DNA from: Methylorubrum thiocyanatum
GTDB lineage: Bacteria > Pseudomonadota > Alphaproteobacteria > Rhizobiales > Beijerinckiaceae
DNA length: 64,000 bases
Direction: 5' to 3'
Assembly: GCA_014138645.1 (NCBI GenBank)
Contig: JACJIB010000002.1
Coordinates: 620,001 to 684,000 of the forward strand
Positions 39,926-47,643 of the stretch are shown here, piece by piece (position 1 is the first letter of the stretch; each line of letters starts with the position of its first letter). The notes under the pieces were generated by a model. The model did not search any database. It was not told the origin of the DNA and saw only the letters and a program-made list of their open reading frames with translations. The translations under genes were made by a program, and so were the position numbers.

Positions 39926-41128
39926 TCAGCGCTGGCGGATGGTCGCGCTGTTCGAGTTGCCGGTCTGCGTGCTCAGGATGTTGCTCAGGTTGGCAGCCTG
40001 CGTCGCCGTGATCTGGTTGTAATCACCGACCTGGGCGACGGTCATGGTGCTCGCCGGGGCATTGTTCTGGGTCAGATTGGCCTTGTTCACGTTGCCGACC
40101 TGACCGAGGTAGATCCCGGAGCCGCTGGCGTTGGCCTGAAGCAGGGTCGCCACGTTGCCGGTTCCGTCAAGCTGCGTCACCTGGGCGGTCGCATAGTCGG
40201 AAGAGCGCTGCGTCACGGTTGCGGTGTCGCCGCTGCTTGCCTGCTCGACGAAGATGGTGCTGCCCGTGAGATTGCTCTGCTTCAACGTTGCGGAGTTGTT
40301 GTCTCCCCACTGGATCGCAAGGATATTGCTGCCATGCGCCTTGTTCTGCTCGCTGAACAGATCGTTGGCGTTGCCGAACTGATACGTCAGGCTCGACGAA
40401 CCGGTCGAAGCGTTCTGGTTGATCCGAGCCCGGGAGTCATACCCGGTCTGCGCGATCCCGGCATACGAGTAATCCGATCCATTGGTTTGCAGGATCGAGG
40501 CTTCCGAAACCGTGCCGGTCTGCACGATGGCAGCCAGGGCACCCGCGCTGTTGATCTGCGCGACGCCGGCGAGGTTGTTGTCGCCCAGCTGTCCGATCTC
40601 GATGGCCGCACCCTTGGTCGTTCCCGACTGATAGGCTGAAGCGATTTGGAAGCTTACACCCTGCTGCCCAATGAAGATCGACGAATCGACCGCATTCCGC
40701 TGCTCCGCCAGGGCATCGAGCCTCAAGGAAGCGCCGTCCTGCTCGATCTTCACCGTGCTGAAGCGGCTATCGACCTGCTGAGAGGCTGCATAGTTATTGT
40801 CGTTGGACTGCTTGATGTCGATGCTGCTGTACTCGCCACGAGTCTGATCGGTCGCGAAGTTGTTCGTATTGCCGATCTGCTCGATGGTAAGGCTGTTGGC
40901 GTTGCCGGACTGCTTGGCCTGCGCGATGACGATATCACCCGTGCCGTTGCCGTTGTTGTTGCCTTCCTGGGTGATGTTGGCCGAGCCGTTCGTGCCCGAC
41001 TGGGTCAGATCGAGGACGTTGCCCTCGCCGCTCTGGTTCGTGGTCGCGGTGTTCCACTCGGCTGCCAGAACCGGCGAGGCGATCAGGAGGGCCAGCGCGC
41101 TGACGGTCGCGATCGAAAGATGCTTCAT
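39926..41128 (-). CDS. Large curlin-repeat protein, probable major curli subunit
   Basis: The 400-residue protein has a signal peptide (SIATVSALALLIASPVLAAEW) followed almost entirely by Gln/Asn-rich curlin-type units such as NQSGEGNVLDLTQSGTNGSA, NITQEGNNNGNG, KQSGNANSLTIEQIGNTNNF and VGNVNKANLTQNNAPASTMT. E. coli CsgA has five repeats in about 150 residues, so this is far longer. AAGGGGAT lies upstream of ATG 41128. It is probably the fibre-forming protein. Confidence 0.9.
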   Translation of the reverse strand: MKHLSIATVSALALLIASPVLAAEWNTATTNQSGEGNVLDLTQSGTNGSANITQEGNNNGNGTGDIVIAQAKQSGNANSLTIEQIGNTNNFATDQTRGEYSSIDIKQSNDNNYAASQQVDSRFSTVKIEQDGASLRLDALAEQRNAVDSSIFIGQQGVSFQIASAYQSGTTKGAAIEIGQLGDNNLAGVAQINSAGALAAIVQTGTVSEASILQTNGSDYSYAGIAQTGYDSRARINQNASTGSSSLTYQFGNANDLFSEQNKAHGSNILAIQWGDNNSATLKQSNLTGSTIFVEQASSGDTATVTQRSSDYATAQVTQLDGTGNVATLLQANASGSGIYLGQVGNVNKANLTQNNAPASTMTVAQVGDYNQITATQAANLSNILSTQTGNSNSATIRQR

Positions 41129-41818
41129 AACGGATCCCCTTTGGTTGGTCTTCGAACCAAGAACCGGGCGGCTGCTTTTACCGGTCATCAACCGGTTCGG
41201 CCGCTTTGCCGGCTGCGTCGAGCTGTTGTTAACGAGGCGTTAAATACGAGAGGCGCGATCGAGCCGCATCCTTCATTCGAAGGATAAGATGCCGTTTTGA
41301 ATGGAAACGGATCGTTTACGTTAATGTGATGGCAAAATTTGCGTCGATCCCTGCCTTTACTTCTTTAGATCCGTCCTCGATTGGCGATAGATTTGAAGCG
41401 ATATCGAGCCGCACCGCATAGCATCTATTGGCTATTCATGGTGGTTTGTTCCACCTGAAGTGGTGTCACCTAAAATATCAAATGTTGCGAATTGCTTCCG
41501 TTTCACCGTCTTTGGCCGCGATTTGCTGGAAAAGACCTCATACGGTCGTTGATTGTTTTACAAACATAGAAGCCCATCGATTGCAGGTCTGCGATTTTAT
41601 GCAAATCCCCATCACAGCTGCGCTTGTCGATGCGTAGTTTTCCGTTATGCGAAACCGCACTTCCGCTGTCATGGCAGAGAGTGGCGCCGGGGCATCACTG
41701 GATCTATATCGCAAATGCCACGGCTGATTGCGCTTGAAGGCTCCCATCTCGGACAGATATTGAGTATGGAGAATCGGGTTGCAGATATGCTCAGTCGAAA
41801 GAGTGAAGCCTGCATAAT
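41129..41818. other. 690 bp AT-rich gap, curli control region
   Basis: No gene is supported; this is the most AT-rich stretch of the curli locus. It includes the TAAC-N5-GTTA palindrome (41229-41243) and a short hairpin ATCCTTC/GAAGGAT around ATTC (41268-41285). Its right end has an open frame (41553-41879, plus strand) in another frame that could encode the missing N-terminus of the regulator that follows. Confidence 0.55.
41229..41243. promoter_or_regulatory. 15-bp palindrome upstream of the large curlin gene
   Basis: TTAACG and CGTTAA flank AGG, 101-115 bases before the start at 41128. It contains the core TAAC-GAGGC-GTTA. The same TAAC-N5-GTTA core occurs upstream of the 214-aa curlin gene, which makes a shared regulator site plausible. 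Confidence 0.5.
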
Positions 41819-42382
41819 ATGCCAGATAAGTATGCTCTGCTTGATGTTCTCGATAGAGTCGGTTCTGCCGCCGTACTGATACATTGCCGTGGGAGGACGA
41901 CGGATTTCAACGTGCTCGCGCGGCGGATCATTTCGGAAGCCCCCCATGACCCGGCAGTTCCTGTTGCGGAGCCGTTCACAAGCCGGATGATCCAGAACGC
42001 ACTGACGGAGCCGTTCGGCACGGTCGAACTCGAGCGTCCGCGGAGCGACCAGCGGCTGGTCTTCCAGGCGATGGACATCACGGCGATGGGTGAGCCCCAT
42101 CGCCTGCTGATCCTAATCGATCTGGCGATCCGGACCGACGTCTATGCCCCCGCGCTCGAGAAGATCTTCGGGCTCACGGCGGCGGAAGGACGCTTGGCGG
42201 CGGAACTCAGCCGGGGCATCCCCCTGGCTACGATCGCGCAGAGCCGCAATGTGAGCATCACCACGCTCCGCACGCAGCTCGCGTCGATCTTTGGCAAGAC
42301 CGGAACCTCGCGCCAGCCCGAGTTGGTGGCGCTGCTCTCGCGCGTCTGTCAGTTTTCGGCTGTGGCGGATGTGGTGCGATGA
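41819..42382 (+). CDS. LuxR-type helix-turn-helix transcriptional regulator, possibly truncated
   Basis: The C-terminal part is a LuxR-type DNA-binding domain: IFGLTAAEGRLAAELSRGIPLATIAQSRNVSITTLRTQLASIFGKTGTSRQPELVALL. The N-terminal part (VGSAAVLIHCRGRTTDFNVLARR) resembles the linker of a larger class of about 370-residue alphaproteobacterial LuxR proteins. With 187 residues this one looks short. It is divergent from the curli genes, so a CsgD-like role is plausible. Sequence directly upstream is open in another frame, which raises a frameshift possibility. Confidence 0.75.
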   Translation: MPDKYALLDVLDRVGSAAVLIHCRGRTTDFNVLARRIISEAPHDPAVPVAEPFTSRMIQNALTEPFGTVELERPRSDQRLVFQAMDITAMGEPHRLLILIDLAIRTDVYAPALEKIFGLTAAEGRLAAELSRGIPLATIAQSRNVSITTLRTQLASIFGKTGTSRQPELVALLSRVCQFSAVADVVR

Positions 42383-42723
42383 GGTGAACCGACCGGTGCT
42401 CACTTGCATTGCGCGCGGGTTCGTCCATCTACGGCCGCCTCGCAGTGACGGTTCGGCCGGCAAGACACCCATCGCAAGGCTTCCCGCGAGCATTTTTCGG
42501 TGCAAGGGCCTCGTCTCTCTTCGATGGGGCTTCGATCACCGCCGCTGCATTCGCATTTCGGCAACGGAGTCTGAAAATGCGCGGGACCATCCAGAAAAAT
42601 GGCCGGGTACGACTGTCCGATAGTGGTTGAGGCGGAAAAACCCGGCTATGTCGGCGCTCCGCATCCCGTCTCCGGTTCGATCCGGGGAACGGGACACGGG
42701 CGGGTAAGGGGAGAGTTCGACGG
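42383..42723. other. 341 bp gap without a supported gene
   Basis: Overlapping short open frames in this stretch have inconsistent codon bias and no recognisable features. I see no hairpin or promoter of note. Confidence 0.4.
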
Positions 42724-43338
42724 ATGACGCGGATTGTGGCGGGGCCTGCGGCGCACTCGGCCGTTCCCGGAGTTGGGCTCTCCTACGCCCTGGCCTGTCT
42801 CGGCTGGGCCGGGCTGTTTCTCTCCGCCGCGTCCGCCCAGGAGGCGAAGCCGGCTCCGGGAGAAGCGGCCAAGGCCGGGTGCGACGCCAACTGCGCCCGT
42901 CAGGCCATTCCGGCGGCGATCCAAGCCTGCGTGCCGGGGATCGAGCGCCAAGCGCCGACGGACTTCGAGTGGATGAACCGGCCGACCGGTACCATCTTCC
43001 AGGAAGCGGAGCCGCCGTCCGGCGCCGAAACCGTCGTGAAGTACCGCGGCGACTCGGTGCGCTTCCTCAATCCGCAGGGCCAATGGGTCCGCATCACCTA
43101 TGAGTGCGAATACGACACGGCCGGAAAATCCGTCCGTGGCGTGAAGGTTCGCCTCGGGCGCATCGACGGGAAGGGCGCGAACACGGCCGCCGCCGCGCTG
43201 CCCGCCGGCTCGTCCGCTGCCGCCGCACGCCCTCCCGCTGCGACGACGTCGCCACCGCAGGTACAGGTCAAGCGGCCGCGCCCAAGCGAGCCGAGCGAGG
43301 TTGAAATTCGCCAAGTCGCGCCGTCAGCCGGGCGCTGA
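42724..43338 (+). CDS. Hypothetical secreted protein with Pro/Ala-rich C-terminus
   Basis: The 204-residue protein has a signal peptide (YALACLGWAGLFLSAASAQ), two cysteine pairs (GCDANC, QACVPG and YECEYD) in the folded part, and SVRFLNPQGQWVRITYECEYDTAGKSVRGVKVRLG as the best-conserved block. The last 50 residues are Pro/Ala-rich. I recognise no family. The next gene is also a small secreted protein. Confidence 0.75.
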   Translation: MTRIVAGPAAHSAVPGVGLSYALACLGWAGLFLSAASAQEAKPAPGEAAKAGCDANCARQAIPAAIQACVPGIERQAPTDFEWMNRPTGTIFQEAEPPSGAETVVKYRGDSVRFLNPQGQWVRITYECEYDTAGKSVRGVKVRLGRIDGKGANTAAAALPAGSSAAAARPPAATTSPPQVQVKRPRPSEPSEVEIRQVAPSAGR

Positions 43339-43386
43339 GTGAGATCCGGCTCGCTCGGATCGGTATCGCGGATCGGGAGGCCATCG

Positions 43387-43785
43387 ATGCGACGAACCTT
43401 GACTGCTCTCGCCGCCCTGTCCGCGGTGGCGCCCGTGACGGCGATGGCGCAAGCCATCACCAATGTGAACGACTGCACCTTCATCACGGATCCGATCGCG
43501 GTCAGGCGCTGCATCGACGGGTTTCAGCTCCGCGGGCCGGCGGCGCAATACCCGCAATCGGCACCGATTCCGCCGATCGAAACGCCGGCCCAGGCGGAGC
43601 GCAACCAGCTCGACAGCCGAACCCCGCCGAATGCGAGCTACAAGGACTCGCCCGGATGGTTGGGGGAGAGCGGTACCCCGCCGGGCCCGCCCGCCAAGGC
43701 CTCACCCTCGAAGAGCAATGCCGCCAAGAGTTCGGCGCACGAGAACCCCGCGGCGAAGACCAACGTCATCGATCTGAACCAGTGA
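43387..43785 (+). CDS. Hypothetical secreted protein
   Basis: The 132-residue protein has a signal peptide (RTLTALAALSAVAPVTAMAQA), two cysteines (NDCTFI and RRCIDG) likely forming a disulphide, and a low-complexity C-terminal part rich in Pro, Ser, Lys. Function is unknown to me. ATG 43387 begins the signal peptide; the longer open frame from 43339 does not. Confidence 0.7.
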   Translation: MRRTLTALAALSAVAPVTAMAQAITNVNDCTFITDPIAVRRCIDGFQLRGPAAQYPQSAPIPPIETPAQAERNQLDSRTPPNASYKDSPGWLGESGTPPGPPAKASPSKSNAAKSSAHENPAAKTNVIDLNQ

Positions 43786-43898
43786 TACGGCTCGCGCTCG
43801 ATCGGAGCGGAAGCCGTAACGGCCAGCCCGCGCGGCGCTCGAGCGGAGACCCGATCTGCCACCCCGAACGGATCGATCGGTTTGAGTATGAGGACGGC

Positions 43899-45944
43899 TC
43901 AGACCCTCTCGCCGCCGAGTACCAACCGCAGTGAGCGGGCCAGCTCGTCGCGCCGATAGGGCTTGTTGAGCACCGGAAGTTCGCCGCGGCCGAGGACCTG
44001 GCCCTCGTCGAGATTCGCCACATAGCCCGAGGTCAGCAGGATCTTGATGTCCGGGCGCACCCGCCGCGCCTCGACGGCGAGTTGCGAGCCGTTCATCCCG
44101 CCGGGCATGACGACATCCGAGAACAGGATGTCGATGCGTTCGACGCCGTGCAGATGCTCCAGCGCCTCCGCGGCGTTGCGTGTGACGATGACCCGGTAGC
44201 GCAGTTCCTCCAGGCTCTCCACGGCCATGCCGAGAACCTGCTCGTCATCCTCGACGAGCAGCACCGTCTCGCCTTCGCCGGCCCGGCGCAGCGGGATGGC
44301 GCCGACCGGCCCTGTCCCGACCTCCTCGCCGGCCGGATCGGTCGAGCGCGGGAAGTACAGGCTCACCGTCGTGCCCCTGCCGACCTCCGTTTCGATCTGC
44401 GCGAAGCCCTTGGCGCTGCGGGTGAAGCCGTAGACCTGGCTGAGCCCGAGTCCGGTGCCCTTGCCGACCTCCTTGGTGGTGAAGAAGGGCTCGAAGACCC
44501 GCTGGAGCTTGTCCGGCGGGATCCCGCTCCCGGTATCGGCCACCGAGACGACGACGTAGGGACCCGGCGGCACGCCCCTGTCGGCGACCGTGGCGGTCCC
44601 GAGCCGGACGTTGCGGCTCGTCACCACGATCCGCGCAGGCCCGTCGCTGCCTTCCAGAGCGTCGCGCGCGTTGACGATCAGGTTCAGCACAGCCGATTCG
44701 AACTGCGCCGGGTCGATGCGAATCGGGTCCAGCGCCGGATCGAGATCGAAGGTCAGTTCGACGGCCCCCGTCGCCGCGCGCTCGGCGAGCGGGCGGAAGT
44801 CCAAGAGCAGGCGGTTCGGGTTGAGCGTCTGCGGCCGCAGCATCTGGCGGCGCGAGAAGGCGAGGAGCTGCTGGGTGAGCTGCTCGCCGCGGCGTGCCGC
44901 TCCCATCGCCGCCTCAGCCAACCGCTTCACCCGGTCGGTCTGCTCGGGGCGGCGCAGCATCATGTCGAGGCCGCCAACGATGACGGTGAGCAGGTTGTTG
45001 AAATCGTGGGCTACGCCGCCGGTGAGCTGGCCGATCGCCTCCATCTTCTGCGCTTGGCGCAGGGCCTCCTCGGTGATGTGCTGCTCGGTGCGGTCCATCA
45101 GGATGCCGGCGATGCGCAGCGGCCGGCCGTCGGCGTCGCGCTTGACCTGCCCGCGCATGGCGATCCAGCGGATCGCTCCGTCCACGCGCCGGATGCGGCA
45201 TTCGAAGTCGAGCTTGCTCGTCTCAGCCACGCTCGCGAACGCCTCCGCGACGGTGTCGCGATCCTCCTCGACGACGTGATCGAGGAACGACTCGCGATCC
45301 CAGGCACGCCCGCTGCCCTCGTAGCCGAACACGGCGTCGAAGCCTGGCGAGCGGCGGTGGATGCCGGTTTCCGTATCGATGTCCCACGAACTCATGCCAG
45401 CGGCGTCGAGGGCGAAGGCCAGGGTCTCGTGGGCGGCTTCGACCTCGCGGGTCCGTTCGGCCACGCGCCGCTCGAGTTCCTCGTTGGCACGCCGAAGCTG
45501 ATCCTGAGCCCGCTCCCGCTCCAGAAGGTGTTCCCGGGCTTGGTACTGGCGGCGGCGCGCGCGCAGCGACGAGACGACGGCGCTGGTCAGCGTCTCCGCG
45601 TTGATCGGACGCTCCAGCAGGACCACGTTGCCGAGCCGCTTCAGCGAATCCGCCGCGCGTTGGGTGCGCGGACCGGCCTGACGGGTCGCCAGAACGATGA
45701 AGGGAAAGTCCGACCAGGGTGGTTGCGCGTCGAGCCAACCCGAGAGGGGCTGCATGTCGCTGTCGGCCAGGGCCTCCTCGGTGACGATCGCGGACCCGGC
45801 GCCGGCCCGGAGGCAAGACACCCATTCCGTGACATCCGCGCAGACGGCGGCGGCGAGCCCGGCGCGGTCCAGCACCTGTTCGATCACCGCGGCGTCGCGT
45901 CCGCGGGGAGCCAGGATCAGAACCCGCTCCTCGGGCGACGGCAT
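43899..45944 (-). CDS. PAS hybrid histidine kinase with degenerate N-terminal receiver
   Basis: The 681-residue protein has several parts. The N-terminal receiver-like fold (about 1-125) lacks an obvious phosphoacceptor Asp. A coiled coil is followed by a PAS domain (AAGMSSWDIDTETGIHRRSP...FECRIRRVDGAIRWIAM, about 175-290). The H-box is [13 protein letters not shown] near 314; the ATPase lobe has [11 protein letters not shown] and [16 protein letters not shown]-terminal receiver follows, with [13 protein letters not shown] (Asp near 606). ATG 45944 overlaps the KaiC-like gene stop by ATGA, so the pair is translationally coupled and likely forms one signalling unit. Confidence 0.9.
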   Translation of the reverse strand: MPSPEERVLILAPRGRDAAVIEQVLDRAGLAAAVCADVTEWVSCLRAGAGSAIVTEEALADSDMQPLSGWLDAQPPWSDFPFIVLATRQAGPRTQRAADSLKRLGNVVLLERPINAETLTSAVVSSLRARRRQYQAREHLLERERAQDQLRRANEELERRVAERTREVEAAHETLAFALDAAGMSSWDIDTETGIHRRSPGFDAVFGYEGSGRAWDRESFLDHVVEEDRDTVAEAFASVAETSKLDFECRIRRVDGAIRWIAMRGQVKRDADGRPLRIAGILMDRTEQHITEEALRQAQKMEAIGQLTGGVAHDFNNLLTVIVGGLDMMLRRPEQTDRVKRLAEAAMGAARRGEQLTQQLLAFSRRQMLRPQTLNPNRLLLDFRPLAERAATGAVELTFDLDPALDPIRIDPAQFESAVLNLIVNARDALEGSDGPARIVVTSRNVRLGTATVADRGVPPGPYVVVSVADTGSGIPPDKLQRVFEPFFTTKEVGKGTGLGLSQVYGFTRSAKGFAQIETEVGRGTTVSLYFPRSTDPAGEEVGTGPVGAIPLRRAGEGETVLLVEDDEQVLGMAVESLEELRYRVIVTRNAAEALEHLHGVERIDILFSDVVMPGGMNGSQLAVEARRVRPDIKILLTSGYVANLDEGQVLGRGELPVLNKPYRRDELARSLRLVLGGERV

Positions 45945-47461
45945 CAGGCGTCGTCCCCCGGCGCGTCCGGTCCGCGCAGCATCGCCACCCGGCCGCGATA
46001 GGCCGGCAGCCCGGTGAGCACGCCCTCGAAATCGGTCAGCGCCTCGCCGACGCGAAGCCCCTCCGCGGAGATCCGCAACTCGCGGATCGTCCGCTCGTGA
46101 ACGTTGACGCGGCTCTTCACCACTGAGAGCGCGGTGCGGATCTCGCCGGCGGCCTCGAAGAAGCGGAACAGCAGGATGCAGTCGCTGAGATAGCTCAGGT
46201 CGATATCGGTGCGGACCTCGCCGACGACGCCGTGCTGGCCGAGAACCAGGAGCGTCGTCACGCCGGTCTGGTTCAGGTAGCTCAGAAGTTCGTGCATCTG
46301 CAGGACGAGATGTTCCTCGCCCGGCATCGCATGCAGGTAGGCGTTCAGGCTATCGATGGCCACGAAGGTCGAGCCGCGTTCCTCGACCGCCTCCCGGACC
46401 AGCGCCGCGAACTCGCCGGGTGACAGCTCGGCGGGGTCGATCTGCGTGAGCGTGAGCCGCCCGGCCTCGATATGCGGCGCGAGATCCATGCCGAGCATCG
46501 TGGAGCGCGCCAACACGGTCGCGAGCCCCTCATCGAAGAGGTAGTAGGTCGCCGTCTCGCCGCGTTCCAGGGCGGCCAGCATGCAGCGCACGCCTGTCGT
46601 CGTCTTGCCGACGCCGGAGGGGCCGAGCAGGAGCGTGTTGGTGCCGGGCACGAGGCCGCCGCCCAGCAACAGGTCCAGCTCGGCCGTGCCCGTGGAGCGC
46701 GCTCCGGGATCGAAGGCCGCGTGATGCTCGGCGGCGATGAGGCGCGGGAAGACCAGGATGCCGCCGGTCTCGACGACGAAATCGTGGTAGCCGCCACGGA
46801 ATTTGATGCCGCGCATCTTCACGATGCGCAGGCGCCGACGTTCGGAGCCGAACTCGCGCGGCGCCTGGTCGAGAGAGATCACGCCGTGGGCGATGCTGTG
46901 AAGCTGGAGGTCGCCCGCTTCCGAGGTGCGGTCGTCGAGCATCAGCACGGTGCAGGATCGCCGGGAGAAGAATTGCTTCAGCGCCAGGATCTGGCGCCGG
47001 TAGCGCAGCGGGTTCTGCGCCAGCAGGCGCAGCTCCGAGAGGCTGTCGAACACCACGCGGTCGGGCTTGAGGCTCTCGACCCGGGCGATGACTTCGCGGA
47101 CCGTCTCGCCGAGTTCGATCTCGGAAGGATGCAGGATGGATTGCTCGCTGTCCGGGTCGAGGCCCATCTCGTTGACGAGTTCGTAGAGTTCGACGCCGTC
47201 GAGCGACCAGCCATGGCTGGCGGCCGCCGCGCGCAGCTCGTCGGCCGTCTCCGACAACGTGACGTAGAGGCTGCGTTCGCCGCGTGCCGCGCCGTCGAGC
47301 AGGAACTGCAGGGCGAGTGTGGTCTTCCCGGTGCCCGGCGTCCCCTCCAGCAGATAGAGCCGGTCCGGCGTCAGGCCGCCGCAGAGAACTTCGTCCAGGC
47401 CTCTGAGGCCGGTTGAAATTCGGGTCTTCGAACCCGGTCGGGTCCCTACTCCCTCACTCAT
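45944..47461 (-). CDS. KaiC-like dual-domain ATPase
   Basis: The 505-residue protein has two RecA/KaiC-type domains. P-loop 1 is LEGTPGTGKTT (40-47), followed by YVTLSETADEL and VVFDSLSELRLLA. P-loop 2 is LLGPSGVGKTTTG (near 280), then YLFDEGLATVLA, FVAIDSLNAYLHAMP and the C-terminal KSRVNVHERTIRELRIS. In the first domain the catalytic Glu pair of KaiC seems to be SE. No kaiA or kaiB gene is adjacent; a histidine kinase gene overlaps instead. GGAG upstream supports ATG 47461. Confidence 0.88.
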   Translation of the reverse strand: MSEGVGTRPGSKTRISTGLRGLDEVLCGGLTPDRLYLLEGTPGTGKTTLALQFLLDGAARGERSLYVTLSETADELRAAAASHGWSLDGVELYELVNEMGLDPDSEQSILHPSEIELGETVREVIARVESLKPDRVVFDSLSELRLLAQNPLRYRRQILALKQFFSRRSCTVLMLDDRTSEAGDLQLHSIAHGVISLDQAPREFGSERRRLRIVKMRGIKFRGGYHDFVVETGGILVFPRLIAAEHHAAFDPGARSTGTAELDLLLGGGLVPGTNTLLLGPSGVGKTTTGVRCMLAALERGETATYYLFDEGLATVLARSTMLGMDLAPHIEAGRLTLTQIDPAELSPGEFAALVREAVEERGSTFVAIDSLNAYLHAMPGEEHLVLQMHELLSYLNQTGVTTLLVLGQHGVVGEVRTDIDLSYLSDCILLFRFFEAAGEIRTALSVVKSRVNVHERTIRELRISAEGLRVGEALTDFEGVLTGLPAYRGRVAMLRGPDAPGDDA

Positions 47462-47643
47462 CGGCTCCGACGAAGCTCCTCTACCGTCTCGGCTTTCCCG
47501 CCGGGGGGCCGCAGCCGTCCATGCATGCTGGCGATAACACACGGCCGAAGCGGTCGCCCCATCGCCAGAAGGACATCTCTTTAACGAGGCAGTTTGCTCC
47601 CGGCTCCGCGGTCGTGGCGCGTCGGGCGGACCAGACCGGCGGC

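Noticed and set aside
42409..42630. 73-codon plus-strand open frame
   Set aside because: No recognisable content, several alternative frames overlap and no ribosome-binding site.
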